Shown: positions 11,587-24,410 of the stretch, piece by piece
Position numbering within the stretch: position 1 is the first letter of the stretch
Layout: each line of letters begins with the position of its first letter
Assembly: GCA_963682055.1 (NCBI GenBank)
Contig: OY821743.1
Coordinates: 33,962,702-34,026,701 of the forward strand
From: Primula veris
Lineage: Eukaryota > Streptophyta > Magnoliopsida > Ericales > Primulaceae
Length of the DNA: 64,000 nt
Direction of reading: 5' to 3'
Notes under the pieces: generated by a model
Database searches by the model: none
Told to the model about the DNA's origin: nothing
Seen by the model: only the letters and a program-made list of their open reading frames with translations
Position numbers and translations under genes: made by a program

Positions 11587-14500
11587 CTATTGATAGTACT
11601 TCCTCAGGTTGTTGACGTTCCAAGGTCGGTCGACCGGGACGTCGTTGGGAAGACGACCCAACAGATAGGCCCCGTTCCCTACTGCACCGAGGATTCGATA
11701 GGGGCCTTCCCAATTGGGGCCTAGCTTGCCGTCGGATTGTATCCTGGTGTTGTTGTTTACTCTTCGTAACACTAGGTCTTCGTCTTGGAAACGCCTGGCG
11801 TTAACTCTTTTGTTATAAGAACGCCCCAGTTCGTTTTTATATTCGGCGTTACGGATGGCCGCGACCTCCCTTCTTTCTCCGGCGTAGTCCAGCTCTAGCC
11901 CCATCATCTTTTCATTAAGCCCGTTTTCCACCATGTCCGTCCTCAGAGAAGGGAGCCCGATTTCCAACGGGATGATGGCTTCCATTCCGTAAGTAAGGCT
12001 ATAGGGTGTCTGTTGAGTGCCCCGTCTTCTCGTCGTTCGGTAGGCCCAAAGGACATGATGCAGCTCTGCAGCCCATCGTCCTTTGGACTCGTCTAGCCTC
12101 TTCTTGATTCCGTCAAGCACGGTCTTATTTGACACCTCGGCTTGTCCGTTGCATTGGGGGTACGATGGGGTCGAATAGTAGTTCTTGATGTGATACTTTG
12201 CATACATCGCTTTTAATTTGACCCCGGTGAACTGTCCCCCATTGTCCGCGACGATTGAGTAGGGGATTCCGAATCTGGTGATCACGTCTCTCCAGAGGAA
12301 ACGTATCACTTCGGCCTCTGTGATTTTCGCTAAGGCCACGGCCTCCACCCACTTTGAGAAGTAATCGGTGACCATGAGGAGGAACTTCTTCCTCCCCGGG
12401 GCCACGGGGAATGGTCCGACGATATCCATGCCCCACTGCGCAAAGGGCCAGGGCGAGGTCACGCTGCTCATTTTTTGCGCCGGGGCATGGGGTATAGGTG
12501 CGTACCTCTGACACTTCTCGCATCTGAGTACGAAAGCTTTGGCGTCCTTCTGCATGAGGGGCCACCAATATTCGTGGGTCAAGGCTCGGTTGGCCAGCGA
12601 TCTGCCCCCGGTATGGCTCCCACACGTGCCTTCGTGAATTTCTTCCATGACCCTTATCACCATGTCAGGGTGGACGCAGAGTAGGTAGGGGCCAGAGAAC
12701 GATCTTTTATAGAGCTTATCGTTGGGAGCTATCCAGAATCCCAGTGCCGTTCTTCTTATTTTCTCGGCCTCTTTCTTGTCATTGGGAAGATCACCGGAGC
12801 GATGGTATTCGATTATGGGGTCCATCCAGCTTGGCTCCGGTGGGAGGTCAGTCACCATGTTAATTGTTGCCTTAGCCTCGATGCTAGGCGAAGGGACATA
12901 TTCTATGGTGATGACTCTCTCTTTCTTATCACTCATGACCGAGGCTAGGGTCGCTAGTGCATCGGCGTGGGTGTTCTCGTTTCTATTGATGTTGACGATT
13001 TCTTGGCATTCGAAGCTTTGGAGTATTCCGGAAGCGATAGCCACGTAGCCGGCCATTCTATCGTCCTTCGTCTGAAATTCACCACTGATCTGGCTGCTGA
13101 CTAATTGAGAGTCCGTATGCACCAGTATCTTTTTGATTCCGAGGCTTCGGGCCATTTTTAAGCCGGCGATAACGGCCTCATATTCGGCCTCGTTATTGGT
13201 GGCTCTGAAGCCAAGTTGGATTGACTTCTCGATCACATCCCCTTGTGGAGATCGGAGTACGACGCCGAGGCCGGACCCTTTCTTATTGGCGGCTCCATCC
13301 GCGTGCAAGGTCCAGGTCTCGGGGGCACAACCTGTGATGTCGGGGCATTGAGTCGTCCCAGTGAATTCTGCCACGAAGTCGGCCAGGGCCTGTCCCTTGA
13401 CGGACATTCGCGGCGCATAGCTGATGTCGTAGGCGTTCAAGTGGCAGGCCCACTTCATCATTCGTCGAGAGAGATCCCCCTTTTGGAGTATTTCTCGCAC
13501 AGGCTGGTCCGTATAGACCACAATGCTGTGTGCAGAGAAATAGTGAGCAAGTTTTCGTGAGGCCACGACGAGGGCTAGGACGAGTTTTTCCAAAGGCATA
13601 TACCTTGCCTCAGCATCGAGGAGAGTTTTGCTCACGTAATAGATAGGTCTTTGCTCCCTGTCGAGTTCCTTGATGAGGACGGCACTGACGGCTATCTCGG
13701 ACATGGCGAGGTATAGGGTAAGGACATCGCCTGGGTCCAGCTTAGTTAGAAGAGGCGGACTTCCGAGATAGTCAGCCAGCTCGGTAAACGCACGCCGGCA
13801 TTCATCGGTCCATTCGAATTTCTTCTGAGCTTTCAAGGCCGTAAAGAATGGCTTGCATCGGTCCCCGAACCGGGCAATAAATCGGTTGAGGGCGGCAGCC
13901 ATTCCGGCTAGCTTTTGTATGTCCCTTCTCTTCTCAGGTGTTTTCAAATTTTTCAAGGCAGAGATCTGGGACGGGTTCGCTTCGATGCCGCGATGGGTCA
14001 CCATGAACCCCAGGAATTTGCCGGCGCCTACCCCGAAGGCACATTTAGAGGCGTTCAGCTTCAGGTCATGTCTTCGTATAGTTTCGAACACCTCTTTCAG
14101 GTCGGACAGGTGGTCCCTCTCCTGGGTGCTTTTTACCACCATGTCATCAATATAGACCTCCATGGTTCGGCCTATGTTTTTAGAGAATATCTTGGTGACC
14201 ATTCTCTGATAGGTCGCCCCGGCGTTCTTGAGTCCGAAGGGCATCACTTTGTAGCAGTAATTTCCCCTTGGGGTGATGAAGGCAGTTTTTTCTTGGTCGG
14301 CCTCCGACATAGGTATTTGATGGTAGCCGGAGCAGGCATCCAGGAAGCTCATTCTGGCGGCCCCGGCCGTAGAGTCAACTATTTGATCGATTTTGGGCAA
14401 GGGGAAAGGATCCTTTGGACAGGCCTTGTTGAGGCTCGTATAATCGATGCACACCCTCAACTTTCCGTTCTTTTTGGGGACCACTACGGGATTGGCGAGC

Positions 14501-17163
14501 CATCTGGGGTAATAAATCTCCCTGATGGCCCCGGCCAGCAGGAGCTTCTCTACTTCCTCGTTTATGGCATCGGCATGCTCTGGACTGACACGGCGCCCCT
14601 TTTGCATCACGGGCTTGGCATCCGGGTTGACGTTAAGTTTGTGGCAAGCGAGGTCGGAACTGATGCCTGGCATCTCGCTTGGACCCCATGCAAAATTGTC
14701 GAGGTGTTGGAGAAGGAGTTCGACGAGGTCGGTGACCTCAGGTTTGGTAAGCTTTGCTCCCACCATAAAAAAGTGGTCCTCGTCATGCCCCGGGATTTGG
14801 ATTTTCAGCAGTCCCTCCTCCACCTTGTCTTCGGCCTCAGGCCCCATCTTTTTGTTTAGTTCCCTCAGCAGCTTAGGGTCCTCTGCCTCGATGTTCATGG
14901 CACTTTGGGCCGGCACTATCTTTTTGCCGGAATACACGGCCATGGCACAGCTGCGTGAGACTTTCTGATTTCCTGAGATGGTTTCCACACCAGAATCAGT
15001 TGGATACTTAACCTTTTGGTGTAAGGTTGAGGAGATTCCATCTATCCCATGGAGCCACGGGCGCCCTAATATCACGTTGTAAACAGAGGGGACATTCACC
15101 ACCGTGAACTCCACGTCCATAACTTTCGTACCAGTTTTCACGGGCAAGGTTATGTTTCCTTTGGGCCGGACCGCCTCCGAGTTGAATCCGTACAGGGGTG
15201 GGACGTCGGTTTCCAACTGTTCCTCTTTGAGTCCCATCTTTCGAAAGAGGTCTTCAAAGAGTATATTGACCGACGCTCCTTGATCAACGAGGATCCGTCC
15301 TACTGCGCATAGGCCTATCTGTGCCGAGATAACGAGGGCATCAGTGTGGGGCACGTCCACCCCCACCAAATCGAAGTCAGTGAAGCTTACATCCGGCTTG
15401 GAATTGCGCTTATACTTTTTCCGAAGGCTTGAGCTTTCTGCGAGGCAGACGTATTGCTTCATCAATGCTTCCCGTGCTGAGGTTCTTTCTGCCCCATTCT
15501 GGATTGACCTTTTGGGCCCAGAGTGAATGACATGACAGATCATCACCGGTGGGGGGAGGTCCCGCTGCCTCTCCTCAACCCCTTCTCCATCTCGATCGGA
15601 CTCCCTTCGTGACTTGACATATTTATCCATTAGGCCATCCCGGACCCATCCCTCGAGCCTGGCCTTCAGACCATGGCACTCGTTGGTGTGATGGCCACGA
15701 CCCCTGTGGTATTCACAAATTTTGTCGTTAGGCCCTGGGGCCGGCTCGTTCCGTAGCGGGAGAGGCCAAGAGAAGAAAGGCTCATTCTCAATCTTGTTAA
15801 GGAGGTCGACAAGAGGTAGGCGAAAGGTGGTGGAATAGGCGGCGCCCGACTCCGAGGCGACAGGGGTTTGATGCCCCGGTCGGGGATCCTCTTTTCTTCT
15901 TTTGGGGGCCGGTTCTTTTCTTCCCGTTCGTGTCCGCTCCATCCTCTCCGCTATGGGCCGATTTCTTCGAGGGCTCGTTGCGACGAACCGATCCCTTGGC
16001 TGGTCGATAAGGGCTACTGAACGTGTTGCCCCAGCGGACCTCATGTCCTTCTCTATGTCGATATGCTGTTTTATGAGGGACCTGAGTTGAGGAACAGAGT
16101 TGGGAGGGGTCGCGATCATCTCGTTTCGGATCCTGCTTCCAACTACCATGTTTTGCCGGAAGGCAGCTATGGCGGTGGAGTCGGGACAGTCCGCGCATTC
16201 GGCATGCTTCAACCAAAACCGACTATCATAGTTCTCGAGGGTCTCTTTAGATTGGACCCTCACTTGATAGAGTTGCTCCGGCTGGGCAGCTCTCTCTTTC
16301 AAGTTTATGAACCGGTGTGCAAAGTCATAAGCTAGGTCGTCCCAACAGTGGATAGAATTGACGGGCAGGGATTGGAACCATTTACTAGCGAGCCTTCCCA
16401 GGCTGGCGGGAAAGCACCTGCACATTAACTGGTCAAGGTGTGACCAATGGTTCATCTGGTATCGGTAGTGGCGGAGATGAGCCTCTGGATCAGAGTCCGC
16501 ATTGAAGGTTTGGAGGATAGGGGCGATAAAGTTCCGGGGGGGGACACTGTATTCAATTTCGTCCGAGAACGGGGTGCTGCGGGTAGAGGCCACGATTTTC
16601 AACGCTGCCTCACCAGCTGCATCGTGCCGTCCTCGTCGGCCGCGTCTCCGTGTCCGAGGTGGCTTATCGGTTCGGGCATGACTAGATTCTGGCCGTGAGT
16701 CCCGACTGCCATCCTGCCAACGGAGCCGTGAGTGTATACTCCGCTCGTTATCGCGGCGAGAATTTCCTTCTTGGGAATGCTCCGACTCCGCACCCCTAGC
16801 CGGCTCCCTGGGAGTCTCTAGGGGGGGTCGTCCGAGGGGTCCCAACCTGGACATCACGCTTTTAACGGGGACGGGAACCGATTTGTCTTGGCTCGCGCCT
16901 TGAGCGGGCTCGAGTTCCGGCTCCATCAGCGAGGCTATCAAGGCTTTCTGGGCCGCAAGAGCGACGAGCTATTTTTGGTGAATATCGATCATCATCTCTG
17001 TCAGCTCGGCCCGCGATCGGGGTGCGGGAGCTGTTGCGGTCAGGGGAATGGGCTCCCTGGTGGATGCGGTCCTAGGGGTCTCATCAAAAGAAAGCGTTCT
17101 TGGCATCCCAAGAACGTGGGGGGGTCGAGACGATGGAGTGTCAAATCGGTTATTGCCAGACAT
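11587..17163 (-). CDS. gag-pol: gag-pro-pol polyprotein of element 1, one in-frame TAG
   Basis: The frame runs from ATG at 17163 to the stop at 11587. A single TAG at 16969-16971 breaks it after 64 codons; the remaining 1784-codon frame (16941-11587) is fully open. Numbered from 16941: gag about 110-300; Cys/His motif C409-C422; protease LVDQGAS 551-557 and ILGRPW 624-629; reverse transcriptase about 790-970 with YIDD 930-933; degenerate first RNase H about 1070-1190; second, archaeal-type RNase H about 1208-1335 (D1214, E1251 or E1254, D1277, D1326); integrase zinc site H1435, H1443, C1474, C1477 and catalytic D1506, D1566, E1602 (D-35 residues-E). No chromodomain is seen; the end aligns with the integrase tail. 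The stop could be a C-to-T change of a Gln codon. It would block full-length Gag-Pol unless read through. Confidence 0.93.
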
Positions 17164-17205
17164 GTTTCTTTTAAGGACGGGGAGTCGAAGCTAACGCGTT
17201 TCAGT

Positions 17206-17223
17206 TTCCCACAGACGGCGCCA
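17206..17223 (-). other. Primer-binding site of element 1
   Basis: On the minus strand, two bases after the 5' LTR, the sequence reads TGGCGCCGTCTGTGGGAA. The first nine to ten bases fit the 3' end of plant tRNA-Asp-like acceptors used by Tat/Athila elements. The match weakens after that, so the primer tRNA is tentative. Confidence 0.75.
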
Positions 17224-17225
17224 AT

Positions 17226-17908
17226 TGGCGGGCCTAATTTTATTCCTAGGCTCGGCTTATATATCTCGCGTTGGCTCCGATCTTCCGAGGTGGTCAGGTA
17301 GGCTCCGGCGGTCAGGTCGTCTTCATGCCTGCACAAGGAACGAACAGGGGCCCGGGATTGTTGCCGGGCTTTCCCTCTCCGACGATCAAGTCAGTATCGA
17401 TGTTAACTGAAAGTAGGAATATAATAAAGGGCGAGGGACCGGGCCGGTTACAGATCGGTGTATCGAGTGGTACAGATAGTGTTCAGGTGGTCCGGGTTGT
17501 TTAAGCTTTATCTCTCCTCTCTCTATTTGTGCGTCCCCCTCTAAGTAGGATTAGGGGGGTATTTATAGTGAGGTTCAGAGGGGTATTAACCCTTGGATCA
17601 CTGTACTGTGAGATGCTGATCCAACGGCGTTAGGTCATTTATGACTCTGACAAGAGTACTGTCCTTACCCGGGGCCCACATGAGGTGTCCTGTGATTGGG
17701 CCACGTCGGTGAAACGTCAGCAGGGTCCCCCAAGGGAGCAGCAGCATTAATTGGGGAATCGTACTCGACACGCTTCTCTGGGCCGGCCTCAGCACGGCTC
17801 GGCCCTCCCAATCCGGGGCGTCGCATCATTCAGGGTTGATGAGGCCCGGACGGCCCGCTTTGGGGGTGTTATTACCCCGGACGAGGGGATGCCGACATTC
17901 CCTCGCCA
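17226..17908 (-). repeat. 5' LTR of element 1
   Basis: This 683-bp partner of 6484-7167 sits next to the primer-binding site and gag start, so it is the 5' LTR. Read leftward, its TATA (CTATAAATACC, RC near 17560) would drive gag-pol. Confidence 0.95.
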
Positions 17909-17913
17909 TTATA

Positions 17914-18939
17914 TTTTCTCTGAACAAAAATATCATTTTTTTTTTTATTCAGTTTTTTTAAAAAGAGACGGAAATAATATGAAAATGAGACGACTCCTTC
18001 TCCTCTATATATATAGTGCAAGAAAAAGGAAAGGGAAAACGATGATAGTACAGAAAGTCAAATAAATTGTTATAATTCTACTTAAATTAATAAACTATGC
18101 ATGGTTACAGATAACGTATTATGACAAAGACTTTTAGTCTAATATATTAAACAAAATACTCCTACCAATATTACAAAAACATCCTAGCAAAACACAAATT
18201 TCTTTTAAACTAACAATCGGGATTAAATACTAACAATCTCGTAGATCCCACGAATGATGCGTTTGGCAGTGAACTTTTAATTCCCGACAATAACATCTTT
18301 GGTTTGGTCGACTACAAATAATGTCAAATACGATCATGTGTGTATAGTAGGGATATGGTATTGCATTAGCCTAATCTTGACGATTTTAACTAAAATGCCC
18401 GTAACCAAAAGAATCCCCTATTGTATTATTTATCATGTGATGTGAAATGATGTGATCATATCACATGCATGTGGTTACATGCTTTAGCTTATTCCAAAAG
18501 TCATTTTTGGGTTTCGTAGGATATATAGTGTCTTTTAAAAAAAAATTAGGTGTTGGTTTGGTTCTTTACATGCTCAAGCCCCGATACACCGTGGGTATAT
18601 TGTTCTTTTTTGGGTTTCATAAATGGAGTAAATTAAATTTGATTTGAAACCCAATGAAGCCTACTTCTAGTGCAGGTCTATAAAGTACATTTGTCATCCA
18701 TTAACCTCTCCTCAAAGGAACACATATCAATTTAGTAGTAATTTTAGGAGTAAGTCCAATGATATTATATTTAATTTTGCTCCTCTATTTCCAAAGCATG
18801 CGGAGTATTAGCATTTTATTACAACATGGAAACTTGCAGCTAAGGCTTCATTTTCAAGGTATTGAGGGAAATGAAATTATAATTTCACTAGAAAACAAGA
18901 CAAAGTTTTAATGGGAAGAAGATAAAGCACATGGACATA
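17914..18939. other. Noncoding intergenic DNA
   Basis: AT-rich sequence follows the right target duplication of element 1. It has no gene, clear repeat or RNA gene that I could see. Confidence 0.5.
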
Positions 18940-19525
18940 TAAGGGTGAGAAAAAAAAATAACTAAATTCGTCACGTAACCCAAATCAGATGTATTGATAC
19001 GGATTGAGTGTAAAAAAAAATCAATTTGTTCGGTCATAATCCGCTATTTATTTTGCGGGTTAGGTTAGAGTTAACCCGCGGGTTAATCCGTGCCAATCCG
19101 TTTCAACCCGTAATATATATATAATTATAAATATATATACATTGTGTGTATTTTAATATACAAACATTTAATTCTTATTATATTTTAGTTTTCTTACTTG
19201 TTCGCGAATATTCTAAACGTATTTCATTGGTTTTAATTTATATTTTTCTTTGAAATATTCGATTTATTTTAAAATTTAGGTTAATTATGCAAATTATGAA
19301 AAATAAATGACCAAAATAAAAATTTAAGAATCAATCTAAACTCAACTCGCCCCAACCCGCAATTTATTTTGCGGATTGTGTTGAGTTGAGTTGAGGTGTT
19401 AATTGTAACGGATTGACTTGACTTGAGTTGATATTTAAATTTTATCAATCCGTCCCGATCCGTCTCTCCATTTATTTTACGGGTTGAGTTAGAATTGAGA
19501 TCAATTCGCCTCGTGCCCACCCCTA
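18940..19525. mobile_element. Nonautonomous hAT-like element
   Basis: The 586-bp unit begins TAAGGGTGAG and ends CCCACCCCTA, imperfect inverted termini of the TAGGGGTG class typical of hAT elements. Eight-base flanks TGGACATA (18932-18939) and TGGACATC (19526-19533) match at seven of eight, fitting the hAT 8-bp duplication. The interior is full of AACCCGCGGGTT-like palindromic words and has no transposase. Confidence 0.75.
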
Positions 19526-19816
19526 TGGACATCTCTTAAATTACGGTAATAATCAGTGTTTTTAAATAGGCGAACTCTGATAACCTTACAAATTATACAA
19601 GATTAAATAGACTAGACGGTGATTAAACATAACACGACATATTTATTCTTTGCGCCTTTTAAATCATGGGTAATACCATTTCAAAAATTCTACTCGGATC
19701 ATCTAATACCATAAATATAAACAAACTCAAATTTATCTGGAATACAATGAATCAAGGAATCAAGGGTTTTCTTATAGTTTGAAAAATTATTTTCTCGTTT
19801 TTAATTTTCTCTTATT

Positions 19817-19998
19817 CACTATAAAAAAAATATCAGCTTACTATCAGAGCGTCTGTTGCTAAACTGATGATAAAATGAGTATCACTAAATTAAATAATAG
19901 TTTTATTTGTTAAATTGTTGTTAAAATTTAACGACACTCACTTTACTATCAGTTTTTAAAAAGTAAACCGTTGTTATATAATTTTTTTTCTTTTAGTG
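19817..19998. mobile_element. CACTA-type MITE, second family
   Basis: The 182-bp unit starts CACTATAAAAAAAATATC and ends TTCTTTTAGTG. It is flanked by a perfect ATT trinucleotide (19814-19816 and 19999-20001). The interior differs from the 2420/49512 family. No coding capacity. Confidence 0.78.
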
Positions 19999-22900
19999 AT
20001 TCTTATTAGTTATTTCCACATAAAATTTTAAAAATAACAAAAAGAATGGAGTAAAGTTGTGAGGGAGAAACTCATAACGAAGCTGAATTTTGTATAAAGC
20101 TTGCTTGCAAGTCAAGTGAAGCTCTCAATGAATCCCGATATTGCTTAATAAACTTGCAATTTAGTAAGTCAGTTATGTTAAGTTAAACTATACAAATTCC
20201 CAATTTCAAGCTATGTTGTCCTACTTGCATGATAATTTAAAAAAAAAGTGAGATAAGAGGCTTAATTCCTAAAAATACACTAGACTCTTTGCAAAATAGG
20301 ACCTCGATGGACAATAAAGTAACACCGTTATATAAATAACAAAAATGAATACAATTATGTTCTAAGTCACCGAGGGACTGAAACATGATGATTTTATTCG
20401 GGAGGCTGTGCTGTAAAAAATATATAGAATAGAAAAAAAAAGTATATTACAAAAACAATTTTTTTTCTATGTTCAACATAACATAAAATAAATATTAAGT
20501 CAAGATAAATAACATTGGACAATGAAATATATTTTTATGTAATCTTGTTTGGAAAAATACAATGAATATTTAGAAAATTTGGTAATTTCAAAATAAAAAA
20601 CGGAAAATTTTAGAAAAAAGAAGCTAACATGATTTGAACTCATAATCTTCCACTAACTTATGGTCCAATTTTATCATTACATTAGCAACTCTTTAGTTTT
20701 ACTAAGTGGGGCCATCAATGTATATATCTCAGAAATTTTTTAATTACATGTATAAAAAATAAATAAAAAATAAATGAAAATTATCGTCGGGGTGATCACG
20801 GCCACCCTCAGTCCCCTTGGGTCCGCCCATGAAGTCACCCTTATAGTCGCGAAGCCCAAATGCATATTTCGGCAAACTCATCATGCCACGATAATGCAAA
20901 ATGGAGAACTTCCCGGTGTCCGACAATTGCCTTTTGGATTTGTGACACTTGACAAGACCAACAACTCCATTGAGATTAAATAAACACGGTGACAATGTCA
21001 CCATTTGTACAAAACTATCTTGTTGTTTACTTTAATTTTTTTTATGCATCATTGTAGTAATTTTTATTAAAATAATGAAATGATTACACGGAGATAGAAG
21101 ACAAGCGATCAATAAGCACTGCGTTAATATTTTCTTAATTAATTTGAAAAAAAAATCGTTAAAAATTCGAAATCAAAGTACCCTATTATCAGTAATTCAT
21201 TATATTGTGATAATTTTTAACTCCATCTTTGTCGGTACTAGTGTTTTGGCCGTTTGTTACAAAATTATAGCTCCACAAAATTGATGACAGCTAGTGTATT
21301 TGTAACAAGTTGATGGAGTGACGTGGGATAATTAAAACCGTTGGATGACTAGTGAATTTCTAATGAACGGCTGAGATGAAGAATAAATGGCTGTGGCAGG
21401 TGAGTGTGAGTGGGTCCAATTGAATGATGTCCGCAATGAGGAAGCTAATATCATCTCTACTTATTTAATTATTTCGTCCCTTATATTTAATCGGTCTATT
21501 TTTATTGATGAGAAAGCTTTTTTTTTTATTTTTTTTCCATTTTATCTTGGAGTTGACCGAAGGTTTTATTTCACGCACTACGGAGATTTTAGACAGACTT
21601 CAGTCGAGTTGACGTTGGTAAGGGGAGTGTCACCAGCTGAGGCAATAGCCTCTATTAGGACATCAACTCTCTTTCACTACCCAAAAGGTCATGACTGACG
21701 GTTTTCTAATGCGCTCTAGCAGATGATTTAGAAGTTATATGAATTTATTCATGTGTAAATGGTTTTAACGTGTATTTTGTTCTTTTTCTGTAAAACCATT
21801 TTTATCAATTATGATGAAAATTTTAATTTAGAAAGAATTAGCGGCGCAGCTTGTTGCTCGTTGCCTTCTTCCGGAGAAATCATTTCATTGTTTGATAAGA
21901 ATCATTACGCTAATATATGTACAACTACTAAACAAGTTATACCAGTAAAATCGACTCATCTGGTCGATTTTTCACATTCATAGGAGTGCGTTTATGTTTC
22001 TGCTTTATGAATATGATATTTTTTGGGCCTTTCTAATAATATCAACTCTTATTCCGATTTTGCATTTTTTATTTCCGGAGTTTTAGCCCCGATTAGCCAA
22101 GGGCCAAAGAAACCTTCTAGAGTTAACTCTAAATTTAAAACATTTCTGGATTTGTTCCTCAAAATTTAAATACACGATACATTTTGTTTATTTCGATTAC
22201 GTTTTTGTTTTTGAATTTACAATCGAAGATGAAACCAAAAAATGCTTGTAAAAGTTATTTTCTTACAATTAAATTAATCAATATGAGTCGATTGAAAATT
22301 AGTCGGACAAAGGTTAACTAGTGAACAACAACAGAAATTTTATGCAATTTACACCTTCAATTTCTATTATATTATATATTTTTATCTTAAAATACATACG
22401 GAATAGGTAGATTTTGTATGTAGAGTGGATCATGACTTCTTGTATCACCACTTTGTTACATCCCTAAATGATTAGATTTGCATTTTTGTATTATGAGTAT
22501 GTGGACTAATTACTGCTAAGACTGAATGTGTACAGAAAAAAAAAAGCTGTTTGAAAGTATGTAAACCATACTGTAAATAACGATATATGTATTTATAATT
22601 TGTATCTACATTTCTTGCTCATAATTGAACCCCAAAGCAGGTACATATTGATTCTCTCTGAGTGTATGGGATGGGAAAAGATCTCCTACCACTAAAAGTA
22701 ATAAATCCTTATTGTGATATAATACAATATTTAATGTAGTTTGATTTGGTAATTAATTGCATTAATGTAATACTTTCCGTTATTGTTAGTCTATTGCCTC
22801 CTTTTTTTGGGTACATTTTCTATTGTCGCCTTTAACTTCGAACATTCTGGTCTAATTGCAGTCTTTTATAACTACGGAATACTAAATTAATTGGAAGAGA

Positions 22901-23460
22901 GATTTGCAGTGTCACAAAAGTACAAAATCAGACCAGTATGACATGAGCTAAAAGGTAATTCTTGAAACTTTATAAAATTAGGAGAATCAACATGGAATTT
23001 TTAAGATTATTTTTGCTTATTTGGACTATGTACTGATTCTTGTTATATGTGAAATTGGTGGAAAACGTTTTTCTATGATGATATCTTTTGGTATAGAATG
23101 ACAAAATTACCCTCTCACGTTAACGTTTGTCAAGCACGTGCTGACACGTGACATGATTTCGTGATTAATTTAGACGGTGTTACCTAAATTGAAAAGTTCT
23201 TATACTGTGGTACCCAAATTGGGAGAATTGAAAGGTGGATATCTAAATCGTTAAAAAAACATAGTTTGATGTAACAATCGTATAAAACCCCCCAAAACAA
23301 GCGTAAAAAGTAACTTTTTCACTATCTTTTAACTAAATGAATAATAGAATACGTTACTCTTAATTAATGATGGAGGTTAAAAATTAGCTATAGCACCTTG
23401 CAACGATTGTAATACGTGACCTGAAAACTAGCAATGAAGACGTAGTTAATAAGCATTTAA
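19999..23460. other. Noncoding intergenic DNA with a GC-richer island
   Basis: No gene is recognised. A locally GC-richer patch at about 20785-20990 carries overlapping short frames on both strands (69 and 86 codons) with no similarity I recognise; it may be a decayed transposon or pseudogene scrap. The rest is AT-rich. Confidence 0.45.
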
Positions 23461-24334
23461 TGGACCCATCGAGGGGAGCATATAGGGTTCTGAACCCGCT
23501 TACTTCGCCGAGCAGCTTATCAGCGAGATAAACTCTGTAAGATACTCATGATATATCTAAGATGATCAATCAGATATTTCACGACCGAAAGAATACACCA
23601 AATCTATACAGACATATCTCATAAGAATAGGGTCAAACCCTCAAAGCTACATTCCTTGAACATAAAGGAAAGAATATCCGACAGCAAGACTAAAAGATAG
23701 GCGAGAAATTCACGTCAAGGCCTACTCGCCAAGGTATATTTAACTATACAAATGGATGAAGATGTAAGATTAACGCATCCGAAAACTAACGAAAGAGACA
23801 TGGTCTCTCGGAAGAGCTCCCCTGGCCAACGAGGAGAAGCAGCGTGACCTATTCGAACTAGCCAAGTCGGTGGAAAAATACAGGAGATATGGCGATACAT
23901 CTCAGCATGACATTAGAAAAACGAAAGATATAACGAATATGTGATTGGTAAGATCATACAAATCATGAAAGATACTCCATAGATCGCATTCACCACCTAT
24001 ATAAGAGGCTCGTAATCCAAGAAGGAGATCATCTGTACCCATACAAACTCAGAGATACACTTAATTATTGGATACTAATAACCATTCTTACATTCAATAA
24101 ATATTTACTTTCACTATCAAAACCTTAAGAGGTTTAACTTTCTCACTACTCCGTTAGGCGGAGGATGTTAAACGGTGGTCAAACCAACAACTCTCGCTTG
24201 ATCTTAGTTATTTATGAGCAAGTCATAAAGAGTTATAAAGAAGTTCGGGCCAAGGTCTGAAAAGAAGCTCTATCATTGACTCACATCATGTAAGTAAAGT
24301 TCACGCACTAGACCTCAAATTCAAGATCTATCAC
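23461..24334 (+). mobile_element. Probable solo or decayed gypsy LTR
   Basis: The segment has LTR-promoter features: TATATAAGAGGCTCG near 24000, an AATAAA-containing stretch near 24095, and a following CTCACTACTCCGTTAGGCGG motif resembling the R/U5 end of many plant gypsy LTRs. It is GC-richer than its surroundings. Proposed ends TGGACCC...TCTATCA would be flanked by TTTAA and CTTAA (four of five match). The ends are uncertain, and no internal domain is attached. Confidence 0.4.
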
Positions 24335-24410
24335 TTAATTAGTAACCTTTTCAAGCTATGGATACATATAAAAGGAATAATGGAATATTAGTAATATCCA
24401 TAACTTGATA

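Larger units (their letters stand above)
6484..17908 (-). mobile_element. Complete Tat-lineage Ty3/gypsy retrotransposon (element 1)
   Basis: This 11,425-bp element has two nearly identical LTRs, a perfect TTATA duplication, a primer-binding site next to the right LTR, a minus-strand gag-pol frame, a 78-bp tandem array and a plus-strand three-exon gene near the 3' LTR. Placement in the Tat lineage rests on the RT-RNaseH-second RNaseH-integrase order, the DQGAS protease, the lack of a chromodomain and the antisense extra gene. The LTRs differ by about three substitutions and one 1-bp indel, so insertion was recent. Ogre is less likely: there is no extra frame upstream of gag and no protease-RT intron. 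Confidence 0.95.

Noticed and set aside
13915..14859. 314-codon plus-strand frame opposite the polymerase region
   Set aside because: Shadow frame of gag-pol; the minus-strand product carries all the catalytic motifs.
11587..17163. Assigning element 1 to the Ogre group
   Set aside because: No frame upstream of gag and no intron between protease and reverse transcriptase. Its length is also well below typical Ogre elements.
20744..21004. Overlapping short frames in a GC-richer patch
   Set aside because: Neither strand gives a recognisable protein and there is no gene structure around it; mentioned only as a possible relic.
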